From: Synergistaceae bacterium
GTDB taxonomy: Bacteria; Synergistota; Synergistia; Synergistales; Aminobacteriaceae
Assembly (NCBI GenBank): GCA_012523155.1
Contig: JAAYJB010000442.1
Coordinates: forward strand, 1-17,797
Direction of reading: 5' to 3'
DNA length: 17,797 nucleotides
The notes below the pieces were generated by a model. That model saw only the letters and a list, made by a program, of their open reading frames with translations. It was not told the origin of the DNA and did no database searches. Numbering within the stretch: the first letter of the stretch is position 1; the number at the start of each line of letters is the position of its first letter. The position numbers were made by a program, and so were the translations under genes. Positions 6,307-14,145 of this stretch are shown here, piece by piece.

Positions 6307-8205
6307 TCAGGATTTCAGGGGGTTGAACTCACCTGCAAGAACTTCCAGGAACTCCTCCAGAGGCATGGAACCAAGGTCTCCCCTGCTCCGTTCCCTGGGA
6401 GCGATGGTCCCCGACTGCATCTCCTTCTCGCCCACCACTGCCATGTAGGGTATTTTCTGGGTCTGGGCGTCCCGGATCTTTTTGCCGAGTTTTTCATCCC
6501 TCTCGTCGATTTCCACCCGTATGCCTTTTGCCCGAAGTTTCTGCGCAGTTTCCTTTGCATAGTCGACGAAGTCGCCCGAGACGGGAAGGATCCTGACCTG
6601 GACGGGTGCGATCCAGTACGGGAACGCCCCTGCAAAATTCTCGATGAGAATGCCGAAGAACCGCTCCAGGCTGCCAAGAATCGTCCGGTGAAGCATGACG
6701 GGCCTGTGTTCCTTTCCGTCCGCCCCGATATAAGTCAGGTCGAATTTTTCGGGCATCTGGAAATCAAGCTGTATGGTGCCGCACTGCCAGGTCCTTCCGA
6801 TACAGTCCTCAAGATGGAAGTCGATCTTGGGGCCGTAGAAGGCTCCGTCGCCGGGGTTGAGCCGGTACTCGGCGCCGCTCTCCTCGAGAGCCTGCTTCAG
6901 TGCGGATTCAGCAATATCCCACTGCTCTTCAGAACCCATGGAGTTTTCCGGCCTGGTGGACAGTTCCATGGTGTACTTGAATCCAAAGACATCACTGTAG
7001 ATGTACCGGCAGAGATCCATGATCCCGATGATCTCGTCCTTCACCTGTTCGGGGCGGCAGTAGAGGTGGGCATCATCCTGGGTGAAGCAGCGGACTCTCA
7101 TGAGTCCGTGGAGCACCCCGCTCCGCTCATGGCGGTGTACTATGCCCAGTTCGGCCACCCGCATGGGGAGATCCCTGTAGCTGCGGATCTGGCTTTTGTA
7201 GACGAGCATTCCGCCGGGGCAGTTCATGGGCTTGATGGCAAAGGGCTGCTCGTCTATCTCCGTGAAGTACATGTTCTCGCGGTAATGGTCCCAGTGACCG
7301 GACCTGATCCATAGGCTGCGGTCCAGGATGAGGGGTGTACGGATCTCGCAGTAGCCTCTCTTTGTATGTTCCTTTCTCCAGAAATCCATAAGCCCGTTAA
7401 GGATGACCATTCCCCTGGGATGAAAGAAGGGGAACCCGGGCCCCTCCGCCTGGATGCTGAAAAGGTCGAGTTCTTTCCCCAGGCGCCTGTGGTCCCTGCT
7501 TTTTGCCTCTTCCATTCTCCGGATATAGGCTTCAAGGGCCTCTTCGTTGCCGAACGCCGTCCCGTAGACCCTGGTGAGCATGATGTTCTTTTCGTCTCCG
7601 CGCCAGTATGCTCCGGCCACGGAGAGAAGCTTGAAATGCCTGACATATGAGGTGTTGGGGACATGGGGTCCCCTGCAGAGGTCGGCATAGTTCCCCTGGA
7701 AGTAGAGGGACACCTTTTCCTCCTCCAGTTCGGAGATGATCTCCGCCTTGTAGGGGTCATCCTTCTCCCTGAAATAGGCGAGGGCCTCCTCTTTGCTCAT
7801 TTCCCTGCGCTCAACGGGGATTGCCCGCTTGGCTATGCGCCGCATCTCCTTCTCGATTTTCGGCAGGTCTTCCTCGGTAATGCCGCCGGGGATCTCCATG
7901 TCGTAGTAGAAGCCGTCCCTGATGGCAGGCCCCACGCCAAACCTGGTGCCGGGGTACATTTCTGCGACAGCCTGGGCCATGAGATGGGCGGCAGAGTGCC
8001 TGAGAATATCGAGCCCTTCCTCGGAATCCGGCCCTATGGGTTCTATGGAGCCTGATTCAGTCAGGGGCCGGTAAAGGTCCACGGCTTTGCCGTTCACCAT
8101 GGCTGCCAGGGCGCCCCCCCGGAGGCCGAGCTTTTCGAGCGCTTCCCCGGCGGTCGCTGATTCGAGCCGCACGCTCTTCTGATCTGGTGCGTTCAGTTCA
8201 ATCAT
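6307..8205 (-). CDS. thrS: Threonine--tRNA ligase
   Basis: This is the class II synthetase that charges tRNA-Thr. The ATG at 8205-8203 gives 632 residues beginning MIELNAPDQK. It is preferred over an ATG 13 codons upstream because GAGGAGGAG precedes it at good spacing and because the upstream option would be encoded by the riboswitch terminator. Domains: TGS (1-60); editing domain with H70/H74 (HSAAH) and C177/H181 (CRGPH), the residues used to clear Ser-tRNA; catalytic core with zinc ligands C329 (MNCPGG), H380 (DDAHLYC) and H506 (MLHRTILGS); and a C-terminal anticodon-binding domain from about 530. All editing and zinc residues are present. It is controlled by an upstream T-box and shows no strong terminator of its own. 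Confidence 0.98.
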   Translation of the reverse strand: MIELNAPDQKSVRLESATAGEALEKLGLRGGALAAMVNGKAVDLYRPLTESGSIEPIGPDSEEGLDILRHSAAHLMAQAVAEMYPGTRFGVGPAIRDGFYYDMEIPGGITEEDLPKIEKEMRRIAKRAIPVERREMSKEEALAYFREKDDPYKAEIISELEEEKVSLYFQGNYADLCRGPHVPNTSYVRHFKLLSVAGAYWRGDEKNIMLTRVYGTAFGNEEALEAYIRRMEEAKSRDHRRLGKELDLFSIQAEGPGFPFFHPRGMVILNGLMDFWRKEHTKRGYCEIRTPLILDRSLWIRSGHWDHYRENMYFTEIDEQPFAIKPMNCPGGMLVYKSQIRSYRDLPMRVAELGIVHRHERSGVLHGLMRVRCFTQDDAHLYCRPEQVKDEIIGIMDLCRYIYSDVFGFKYTMELSTRPENSMGSEEQWDIAESALKQALEESGAEYRLNPGDGAFYGPKIDFHLEDCIGRTWQCGTIQLDFQMPEKFDLTYIGADGKEHRPVMLHRTILGSLERFFGILIENFAGAFPYWIAPVQVRILPVSGDFVDYAKETAQKLRAKGIRVEIDERDEKLGKKIRDAQTQKIPYMAVVGEKEMQSGTIAPRERSRGDLGSMPLEEFLEVLAGEFNPLKS

Positions 8206-8227
8206 TGCAGTCTCCTCCTCGTATGTA

Positions 8228-8270
8228 TAAAAAAATGCCCACATGTCTCCATCCAGGAGACGACGTGGGC
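8228..8270 (-). terminator. Regulated terminator of the thrS T-box
   Basis: On the minus strand GCCCACGT(C)GTCTCC pairs with GGAGACATGTGGGC around a five-base loop (8270-8237), with one bulged C and one G-U pair, followed by ATTTTTTT. It lies just downstream of the T-box sequence and before the thrS Shine-Dalgarno, as expected for the terminator arm of a T-box. Confidence 0.9.
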
Positions 8271-8487
8271 ATGCCGTGGTTCCACTCCTCTTCCGCCGTT
8301 TTCAGGCGGCACTCGCTTCCCGCTGTAAGGGGCGGACCCCGACGCCTTCTACCCGCAGGTTTTTTCGGCGCCCGCTCAAGGACGGTATTCAAAGGGCCCC
8401 CGCAGGAAGTTTTCCAGCCGTGAACCTCCCTCTCTGTGCGGAGAAAGTCCTTTTACTTTTCCTCTCATCGCGCTGTTATTTTATTTG
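8228..8487 (-). ncRNA. T-box riboswitch controlling thrS
   Basis: The 313-base gap between dut and thrS holds this leader. The conserved T-box GTGGAACCACGG lies on the minus strand at about 8286-8274, followed by the terminator. Stem I is recognisable from GATGAGAGGAAAAGTA (8469-8454), an AGAGAGG distal loop near 8425-8435, and the specifier region GAATACCGTCCTTGAGC (8390-8374). That region contains an ACC threonine codon (8386-8384); an overlapping UAC is also possible by eye. The UGGA in the T-box would pair with a tRNA ending UCCA, which fits threonine better than tyrosine. Uncharged tRNA-Thr would stabilise the antiterminator and allow thrS transcription. Confidence 0.9.
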
Positions 8488-8493
8488 GAGAGT

Positions 8494-8522
8494 TTTATAC
8501 CCCTAAAACCGTCTCCTGTCAA
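8494..8522 (-). promoter_or_regulatory. Strong promoter for the T-box/thrS transcript
   Basis: On the minus strand a consensus -35 TTGACA (8522-8517), a 17-base spacer and TATAAA (8499-8494) form the best sigma-70-type promoter in the window. The -35 contains the dut stop codon TGA (8521-8519). The start site is expected near 8487, just before Stem I of the T-box. Confidence 0.85.
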
Positions 8523-8962
8523 CTCCTGCCGGTACTTCCGAATCCCCCTTCACCCCGTGCTGACTCTTCAAGGGATCCCGCCTGCTGCCAGAAGATCCTT
8601 GATACCGGAGCCACCACGATCTGGGCTATGCGATCCCCGGGCTCTATGGTGAAAGCCTCCTGGCCGTGATTGATCAGGAGTACCCTGATCTCTCCCCTGT
8701 AATCGCTGTCTATGGTTCCGGGAGCATTTAGTATGGTGACCCCGTGCCGTATGGCAAGACCGCTCCTCGGCCTGACCTGGGCTTCGTACCCTTCCGGGAG
8801 CTCGATCCGAAGACCTGTGGGAATGCTCGCCCGCTCGCCCGGCAGTAAAACGGCTGCTTCAGAGGCACGAAGATCCGCTCCTGCTGAAAAGGGAGTCCCA
8901 TATTCGGGGAGAGATATCTCCTCATTCTCCCTCAGGACCTTGACGACGACCTCAACAGACAT
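8519..8962 (-). CDS. dut: dUTP diphosphatase (deoxyuridine triphosphatase)
   Basis: This 147-residue protein carries all five motifs of the homotrimeric dUTPase: I AGADLRA (27-33), II PRSGLAI (65-71), [14 protein letters not shown] (82-92, with the catalytic Asp and uracil-binding Tyr), [11 protein letters not shown] (109-117) and [10 protein letters not shown] (137-145), the flexible P-loop-like tail that closes the active site. It hydrolyses dUTP to dUMP and pyrophosphate, keeping uracil out of DNA and feeding thymidylate synthesis. The ATG overlaps the pnp stop by one base (TAATG), with GGAAGG inside pnp as Shine-Dalgarno, so it is probably coupled to pnp. Its stop is inside the thrS promoter. 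Length is typical. Confidence 0.97.
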   Translation of the reverse strand: MSVEVVVKVLRENEEISLPEYGTPFSAGADLRASEAAVLLPGERASIPTGLRIELPEGYEAQVRPRSGLAIRHGVTILNAPGTIDSDYRGEIRVLLINHGQEAFTIEPGDRIAQIVVAPVSRIFWQQAGSLEESARGEGGFGSTGRS

Positions 8963-11244
8963 TAGGACCTTCCGCCTGAAGAACTCCTTCTCGGACCTCC
9001 GCTCCGGCGATCTCCCCTGTCAGGACGGCCGCCGCCGTGAGAAGACCGTTCCCTGTCGGAGGAAGGGTTCGCCTTTGCCGCCGCGGCAAGGGCTGCTATG
9101 GCCTCTTCTCTTTCCTTTTCTGCCGGAAGCACCTCCGAGAGTCCCTCGTCGGTTATACGCGCCTCGTTTTCCAGGATACGGCGCCGTGTGAGGTTGACCC
9201 TGTTCATGTCGTCTATTTCCTTTACCATCACGAGGACCCTGTCACCCACCTTGAAAACGTCTTCCACCTTGGGGATCCTGTGGGTGCTGACTTCGCTCAC
9301 GTGAAGGAGCCCTTCCTTTCCGGGAAGACATTCCACGAATGCGCCGAAGGTCATGAGGCGTGTGACGGTACCGTAATAAACTTCTCCCGCCTCCAGGTCC
9401 TTGGTAAGACCGCGGATGATGGAAAGCGCCTCGTCAACCTTGTCCTGTGACGCTCCGCCGATGTATATCTCACCGGAGTCCTCAACGTTGATCTTGACTC
9501 CGGTCTTCTGGGTTATGCCACGGATGACCTTACCGCCGGGGCCGATGACATCGCGGATTTTCTCGGGATCAATAGTGGTCATGAAGATCCGGGGAGCATT
9601 GGGAGAAAGTCCGGACGGGGCTGGAATGGCCGCTTCCATTTTATCGAGGATCTGCAGCCTGGCGATCTTTGCCTGTCCGAGCGCCTGCTCGAGAACGGCC
9701 CTCGTGATACCGCCCGCCTTGTTGTCCATCTGAAGGGCAGTCACACCGTCACGGGTGCCGGCGACCTTGAAATCCATATCGCCGTAGTGGTCTTCAAGAC
9801 CCTGGATATCCGTGAGAACCTCTACCTTGTCCCCTTCTTTGATGAGTCCCATGGCAATTCCCGCCACATGTTTCTTCATAGGGACACCGGCATCCATGAG
9901 GGCAAGGCTTCCTCCGCATATGGACGCCTGGGAGCTTGAGCCGTTTGATTCAAGGATGTCCGATACAACACGCATGACATAGGGGAAATCAGCCTCGTCG
10001 GGGATCATAGACCGAAGTGCCCGCTCCGCAAGTGCGCCGTGGCCGATCTCGCGCCTTCCGGGGCCTCTCATGGGACGAACCTCGCCTACGGAGAACGGGG
10101 GGAAATTGTAATGAAGTATGAAGCGCTTCGCAGGTTCGTCCTGTTTCAGCCCGTCGAGGATCTGGTCGTCTACGCCCATCATGCCGAGAGTAGTCACAAC
10201 AAGCGACTGGGTCTCCCCCCTGGTGAACAGCGCGGAACCATGCACGCGGGGGAGAACTGCCGTTTCACAGGAAATGGGGCGTATCTCGTCCATCGCCCTG
10301 CCGTCCACGCGGATACGCTCGTCGAGTATGAGGGAGCGCATCGTCTTCTTCACTGTCTCATCCATGAAGGCGGCGATATAATCTCCGCTTTCCGGGTACT
10401 GTACGCTGAAGTACTCCAAAGCCTTCTTTTTTGCAGCTGAGAGTTTCTCTCCCCTGGGCTTCTTATCGTGAGTCTTTACGGCGTCTCGGATCTCCCCCCC
10501 GAGGTTTTCGGTGATCCACTGTTCAATATCAGGATAAACGGCGGGAGCCGCAATGACTATTTTTTCCTTTCCGACGGCATCGCGCATTTCAAGGAAGAGT
10601 CCCACTATCTTGCGGATCTCCGCCTGGGCGAGATCGAGGGCATCCACAAGGAGATCTTCGGATACTTCTTTTGAACCGCACTCCACCATCGTTACTCCGT
10701 CCCTGTGCCCGGCGACGAGCAGGTCGAGTTCCGAGACGAGCATCTGCTCTTCCGTGGGGTTCACCACAAGGGCCCCGTCGACGAAGCCTATCCTCACCGC
10801 ACCTACAGGGCCTCCCCAGGGAATGTCGGATATGGTAAGTGCCGCCGACGCGGCATTTATGGCGAGCACATTGGGCGGGTTCACCTGGTCGACGGAAAGG
10901 ACCGTAGCCACAACATGGACATCGTGGCGCATGGTCTCGTCGAAAAGGGACCGAATGGACCGGTCAACTACCCTTGAACTCAGAACGGCTGTCTCCGACG
11001 GACGTCCTTCCCTTTTAATGAATCCTCCGGGGATTTTTCCGGCGGAGTAAAACCGTTCCTCGAAATCAACAAGCAGTGGAAAGAAATCGATCCCCGTCCT
11101 TGGAGTGTCGGTGATACATGCAGTGGCAAGTATCGATGTTTCACCATGACTTGCTACGACCGAGCCGTTTGCCTGTTTTGCCACCCTGCCTGTGGAGAAT
11201 TCGAGAGGGCGCCCTCCCACTTCTACTGAAAACTTCTTTTCCAT
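8962..11244 (-). CDS. pnp: Polyribonucleotide nucleotidyltransferase (PNPase)
   Basis: This 760-residue enzyme degrades RNA 3' to 5' with phosphate and is a central mRNA turnover nuclease. Order of domains: first RNase PH core (about 1-220), an all-helical linker (about 230-310), second RNase PH core (about 315-540) with the acidic motif [13 protein letters not shown] (488-500), KH domain with GPGG (568-571), S1 domain (about 618-688), and a tail from about 722 rich in Gly, Arg, Ser and Asp. Length is slightly above the roughly 700 common in bacteria because of this tail. The ATG is preceded by GAGGAGG at seven bases. A weak promoter may lie in the AT-rich gap before it (TATAAA near 11279). 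rpsO precedes it but is separated by a terminator; dut follows by overlap. Confidence 0.98.
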   Translation of the reverse strand: MEKKFSVEVGGRPLEFSTGRVAKQANGSVVASHGETSILATACITDTPRTGIDFFPLLVDFEERFYSAGKIPGGFIKREGRPSETAVLSSRVVDRSIRSLFDETMRHDVHVVATVLSVDQVNPPNVLAINAASAALTISDIPWGGPVGAVRIGFVDGALVVNPTEEQMLVSELDLLVAGHRDGVTMVECGSKEVSEDLLVDALDLAQAEIRKIVGLFLEMRDAVGKEKIVIAAPAVYPDIEQWITENLGGEIRDAVKTHDKKPRGEKLSAAKKKALEYFSVQYPESGDYIAAFMDETVKKTMRSLILDERIRVDGRAMDEIRPISCETAVLPRVHGSALFTRGETQSLVVTTLGMMGVDDQILDGLKQDEPAKRFILHYNFPPFSVGEVRPMRGPGRREIGHGALAERALRSMIPDEADFPYVMRVVSDILESNGSSSQASICGGSLALMDAGVPMKKHVAGIAMGLIKEGDKVEVLTDIQGLEDHYGDMDFKVAGTRDGVTALQMDNKAGGITRAVLEQALGQAKIARLQILDKMEAAIPAPSGLSPNAPRIFMTTIDPEKIRDVIGPGGKVIRGITQKTGVKINVEDSGEIYIGGASQDKVDEALSIIRGLTKDLEAGEVYYGTVTRLMTFGAFVECLPGKEGLLHVSEVSTHRIPKVEDVFKVGDRVLVMVKEIDDMNRVNLTRRRILENEARITDEGLSEVLPAEKEREEAIAALAAAAKANPSSDRERSSHGGGRPDRGDRRSGGPRRSSSGGRS

Positions 11245-11319
11245 ACTTTTTCCTCCTCAATTTTTCTTTTCCTCTTTTATATGCGGAGTAAGAATACCAC
11301 AATATAGGGTCGGAAAGGC

Positions 11320-11353
11320 AAAAAAAAATGCGGGGACACAAAGTCCCCGCATT
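11320..11353 (-). terminator. Intrinsic terminator after rpsO
   Basis: AATGCGGGGAC (11327-11337) and GTCCCCGCATT (11343-11353) form a perfect 11-pair stem with a five-base loop, followed on the minus strand by a T-run of seven. It lies 22 bases past the rpsO stop and separates rpsO from pnp, although some read-through as in other rpsO-pnp pairs cannot be excluded. Confidence 0.93.
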
Positions 11354-11375
11354 GAACCTCCGTCTGTTCTTCGCC

Positions 11376-11642
11376 TTAGTGGCGCAGGCCAAGCCGTTCG
11401 ATGAGCGTTCTGTACCGGTTGAAGTCTTTTTCCCTAAGGTACCGGAGAAGCTTTCTTCTTGTTCCAACCATCTTCAGGAGCCCGCGACGGGAGTGGAAGT
11501 CCTTGGTGTGGATCTTAAGGTGCTCCGTAAGATCACGAATGCGCTGCGTGAGCATTGCGACCTGGACTTCAGGAGACCCCGTATCCGCTCCGTGAGTGCG
11601 GAAATCTTCGATAATACCCTGTTTCTTTTCTTTCTCCAACAT
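11376..11642 (-). CDS. rpsO: 30S ribosomal protein S15
   Basis: This 88-residue protein matches S15: the conserved [20 protein letters not shown], then [17 protein letters not shown] and a Tyr/Arg-rich end ([13 protein letters not shown]). S15 binds the 16S central domain and nucleates platform assembly. The start is the ATG at 11642-11640 (MLEKEKKQ), supported by GAGGTG six bases upstream and by normal length. A longer open frame with an alternative start at 11747 is rejected because it would cover the gene's own promoter and leader. A hairpin with a nine-base U-run lies just before the Shine-Dalgarno, and a strong terminator follows. S15 is autoregulated in E. coli; the same is inferred here. 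Confidence 0.97.
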   Translation of the reverse strand: MLEKEKKQGIIEDFRTHGADTGSPEVQVAMLTQRIRDLTEHLKIHTKDFHSRRGLLKMVGTRRKLLRYLREKDFNRYRTLIERLGLRH

Positions 11643-11655
11643 TTTCTTCACCTCG

Positions 11656-11692
11656 AAAAAAAAATCCCGTAACCCAGAAAAGCGAGGGATTT
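11656..11692 (-). promoter_or_regulatory. Attenuator-like hairpin in the rpsO leader
   Basis: On the minus strand AAATCCC (11692-11686) can pair with GGGATTT (11668-11662) around a 17-base loop, followed by a T-run that totals nine with the stem bases. The rpsO Shine-Dalgarno begins two bases later. A competing small stem, GCGA with TCGC, shares the 5' arm. This is the arrangement of an attenuator or autoregulatory S15 site; the role is inferred. Confidence 0.5.
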
Positions 11693-11718
11693 CGCTTATC
11701 CGAGTAAGGGTCGGAAGA

Positions 11719-11747
11719 ATAGTACCATCTACCGCGCAATAAATCAA
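11719..11747 (-). promoter_or_regulatory. Promoter for rpsO
   Basis: On the minus strand the -35 is TTGATT (11747-11742) and the -10 is TACTAT (11724-11719), 17 bases apart, with TGG directly before the -10 as in an extended element. The predicted leader is about 70 bases. Confidence 0.75.
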
Positions 11748-11772
11748 TTGATCAGAAAAGAAAACGGAGGAT

Positions 11773-11809
11773 ATTTCAGCAAAATTTCAGATTCACGATA
11801 TACATTTCA
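11773..11809 (+). repeat. Direct repeats ATTTCA upstream of the response regulator
   Basis: ATTTCAG occurs at 11773-11779 and 11784-11790, exactly 11 bases apart, and ATTTCA again at 11804-11809, 20 bases further. They lie just upstream of the candidate promoter of the response regulator. OmpR/PhoB-type regulators bind tandem direct repeats about one helical turn apart, so this is a candidate autoregulatory operator. Confidence 0.45.
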
Positions 11810-11817
11810 TTTTGTCC

Positions 11818-11846
11818 TCGACTTTTAAATCTCTCTGTGATTTAAT
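11818..11846 (+). promoter_or_regulatory. Candidate promoter for the response regulator
   Basis: The -35 is TCGACT (11818-11823) and the -10 is TTTAAT (11841-11846), 17 bases apart, with TGA directly before the -10. It is 54 bases upstream of the GTG start. Confidence 0.5.
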
Positions 11847-11899
11847 CTTTAGGGTTAAAAGAAAACTATATCCGCCTTTATAAAAATGGAGGGATCACT

Positions 11900-12583
11900 G
11901 TGCCGCTTCTCATTATAGAAGATAACCGGGATCTCGTGCAGGTCCTCACGGAAGGATTTGCAGAAGCAGGCTTCTCAGTAGACAGCGCGCTTTCCGGAGA
12001 AGATGGGCTCGAGAAGATCACGAACGGGGAATACGGCTGTATCATACTGGATATCATGCTTCCGGGAATAAACGGGCTACAGGTGCTCGATGCTGTAAGG
12101 GAGAGCGGAAATGCCGTTCCAGTGCTTCTTCTGACGGCACGGGACAGCGTGGAAGACAGGGTTGAGGGGCTTAACAGGGGGGCTGACGACTACGTGACCA
12201 AACCCTTCGATTTCAGGGAACTGGTCGCCCGGATAAAGGCCCTTCTGCGAAGGAACTCTGAAAAAGAACACCCGATCCTGAAGTGCGGCCCGCTTGAACT
12301 GGACCCGGAGGCAAGGGAATGCCGTGTGAAAGAAAAAATCCTTTCCCTCAGGCGGCGCGAATTCGATATCATGGAACTGCTGCTGAGAAATGAAAACCAG
12401 GTTTTCACACGGGAAAAGCTCATTTCGTCGGTATGGCGCAAGGAATATGACGGATCAAGCAACGTAGTGGATGTTCACATCAAGTATCTTCGGGACAAAC
12501 TCCGCCCTCATGGATGCGACACCCTTGTGGTGACAGTGAGAGGCGTGGGATACAAGATCAGCTGCCCGGAATACGCAGGCTGA
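11900..12583 (+). CDS. OmpR/PhoB-family response regulator
   Basis: This 227-residue two-component regulator is the only plus-strand gene. The receiver domain (1-115) has the acidic pair E7/D8, phosphoacceptor D51 (IILDIMLPG), switch T79 (LLLTARD) and K101 (VTKPFD). A winged-helix DNA-binding domain follows (about 128-222), with LRRREFDIMELLL, the recognition region SNVVDVHIKYLRDKL, and the wing ending VRGVGYKI. The GTG start at 11900 has GGAGGG seven bases upstream. No histidine kinase gene is in the window, so it is an orphan here and its signal is unknown. It is convergent with the envelope protease gene htrA and shares its terminator; a Cpx-like stress role would be conjecture. The receiver is complete and should be phosphorylatable. 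Confidence 0.95.
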   Translation: MPLLIIEDNRDLVQVLTEGFAEAGFSVDSALSGEDGLEKITNGEYGCIILDIMLPGINGLQVLDAVRESGNAVPVLLLTARDSVEDRVEGLNRGADDYVTKPFDFRELVARIKALLRRNSEKEHPILKCGPLELDPEARECRVKEKILSLRRREFDIMELLLRNENQVFTREKLISSVWRKEYDGSSNVVDVHIKYLRDKLRPHGCDTLVVTVRGVGYKISCPEYAG

Positions 12584-12620
12584 AAAAAATACCCGCCCTT
12601 CGAAGGGCGGGTATTTTTTT
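12583..12620. terminator. Bidirectional intrinsic terminator between response regulator and htrA
   Basis: A perfect 38-base palindrome centred on TTCGAA has a GC-rich core (ATACCCGCCC and its complement) flanked by seven A on one side and seven T on the other. It acts as a textbook terminator on both strands. It begins within the stop codon of the plus-strand regulator and lies 17 bases past the htrA stop on the minus strand. Confidence 0.95.
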
Positions 12621-12636
12621 GTTTCCGACTGTTTTT

Positions 12637-14064
12637 TTACCGGACTCCCCGCATGGAAACGAAGAATGTCCTTCCGTCACGCCATACGAGCATTACAGTT
12701 GAACCGCCCTTCCGGGACGAGATCTTGTCAAGATCCTTCGGTCCGCTGAGACGAACACCATTAACTTCCAGTATGATGTCACCTTCGCGGATGCCGCCCC
12801 TCTGGGCCATGGAACCGGTCTCTACCGACTGGACCACAATTCCCTCACGGTTTTTCAGATCGTTCTTTTTCTGAATTTCCTCTGTTACAGGACCAACTTC
12901 CAGACCGAGGTTCTTCAGCACCCGAGTTCCGTCAGAGGAGAGTGCAGCAGTCGAATCATCATCGCTGCCGGGAATTTCACCCAGGGTGACCTGGACTGTA
13001 GATTTTTCCCTGTTCCGGATAATCCCGAGTGATACTTTATCACCCACGAGCCTCTGGCGTATTTTGGCCACGAATTCCTGGTGATTCTTGATCTTTTCGC
13101 CGCTTACAGTGAGAATTACATCTCCCCGCTTCAGACCGGCTTTTTCTGCGGGGGAATCGGCGATGACGTCGCTTATGACGGCTCCGTTATCCTCTTCCAC
13201 TCCGTAGGCCTCGGCAAATTCTTTCGTCAGTGCCTGGATATAGACTCCCAGCCATCCCCGTTTCACCCTGCCGAACTTTATGAGGTCATCCATGACCTGT
13301 TTTGCCATGTTCACGGGCACGGCGAAACCTATTCCCTGGGCATAGGGGACAATTGCGGTGTTTATGCCGACTACTTTCCCGTTGAGGTCAATAAGGGGAC
13401 CTCCGCTGTTGCCGGGATTGATGGCTGCGTCAGTCTGGAGGAACCCGTCGAAATTCACGTTGCCGGCGTGGATGCTCCTGTTCTTTGCGGAGATGACCCC
13501 GACCGTCACTGTGTGTTCAAGTCCGAAGGGGTTTCCAATGGCTACGACCCATTCGCCGACCCTGGATTTATCCGAGTCGCCCAGTTCGAGATAGGGGAAA
13601 TTCGCTCCCTCGATCTTGAGTATTGCAAGATCGAAAGTGGGGTCTTTCCCAAGCACCTTCGCCTCATGGACAGTCCCGTCGGAAAAAGTGACGGTGATCT
13701 TGTCGGCTCCATCCACCACGTGGTTGTTGGTCACGATGTGCCCGTCTTTTGATACGATGAACCCCGATCCTCTTCCTTTCATGGGAACGGTTCTGGAGAA
13801 CCGCTTGAATTCTTCCCCGAAGAACTGGCGAAAGAAGGGGTCGTCGGCGAATGGATGGGCAGAACGGGTGACCATTGCCTCAACGTCGATATTGACTACC
13901 GCCGGAGAGAGATCTTCAGCTATCTTTGCCACAGGATTCCCGGAAAAGGGATCCTGTGCCCATGCCGTTCCTGCCGTGAGAAACGCGGCAAGGAGCATAA
14001 CCGCTGCAATAGCGGATATTGTTGTAAAACTGTATTTCCAGTGCTTTGTGTTGTATGTTTTCAT
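12637..14064 (-). CDS. htrA: Do/HtrA-family periplasmic serine protease
   Basis: This 475-residue protease/chaperone for misfolded envelope proteins has an N-terminal signal peptide (basic start, hydrophobic stretch about 16-32) with likely cleavage after TAWA at residue 36. The trypsin-like domain carries the triad H115 (TNNHVV), D145 (DPTFDLAILK) and S220 (INPGNSGGPL). Two PDZ domains follow, about 255-350 and 390-472, with GRVKRGWLGVYIQ marking entry to the first. Length and architecture fit DegP/DegQ. The ATG at 14064-14062 has GGGGGTGA about seven bases upstream. It follows lgt by 81 bases with its own candidate promoter, and ends at a bidirectional terminator. DegP, DegQ and MucD cannot be told apart from sequence alone. 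Confidence 0.96.
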   Translation of the reverse strand: MKTYNTKHWKYSFTTISAIAAVMLLAAFLTAGTAWAQDPFSGNPVAKIAEDLSPAVVNIDVEAMVTRSAHPFADDPFFRQFFGEEFKRFSRTVPMKGRGSGFIVSKDGHIVTNNHVVDGADKITVTFSDGTVHEAKVLGKDPTFDLAILKIEGANFPYLELGDSDKSRVGEWVVAIGNPFGLEHTVTVGVISAKNRSIHAGNVNFDGFLQTDAAINPGNSGGPLIDLNGKVVGINTAIVPYAQGIGFAVPVNMAKQVMDDLIKFGRVKRGWLGVYIQALTKEFAEAYGVEEDNGAVISDVIADSPAEKAGLKRGDVILTVSGEKIKNHQEFVAKIRQRLVGDKVSLGIIRNREKSTVQVTLGEIPGSDDDSTAALSSDGTRVLKNLGLEVGPVTEEIQKKNDLKNREGIVVQSVETGSMAQRGGIREGDIILEVNGVRLSGPKDLDKISSRKGGSTVMLVWRDGRTFFVSMRGVR

Positions 14065-14099
14065 GTATTTTCACCCCCGATATTTTTGCCATATATTGT

Positions 14100-14108
14100 A
14101 TTCTACCA
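14100..14108 (-). promoter_or_regulatory. Candidate extended -10 promoter for htrA
   Basis: On the minus strand TGGTAGAAT combines an extended -10 TG with TAGAAT (14105-14100), in the gap between lgt and htrA. No good -35 is visible at 17 bases. An overlapping TACAAT is an alternative. No lgt terminator is seen, so read-through from the upstream operon is possible. Confidence 0.4.
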
Positions 14109-14145
14109 CCGGTAAAGGGCATCGTTTTTTTTACGTATCCCAATT

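Noticed and set aside
6235..7314. Long plus-strand open frame of 359 codons opposite thrS and its 3' flank
   Set aside because: It lies antisense to the fully conserved thrS catalytic region, has no Shine-Dalgarno and no recognisable protein features; it is a by-product of the GC-rich codon use.
8206..8244. Thirteen-residue N-terminal extension of thrS
   Set aside because: It is encoded by the T-box terminator and U-run; the internal ATG has a strong Shine-Dalgarno and matches the family start.
11643..11747. N-terminal extension of rpsO starting at 11747
   Set aside because: It would translate the promoter, the leader hairpin and the Shine-Dalgarno; S15 proteins start at the MLEKEKKQ position.
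13081..13752. Plus-strand open frame of 223 codons opposite htrA
   Set aside because: Antisense to the protease catalytic domain and without a ribosome binding site or family features.
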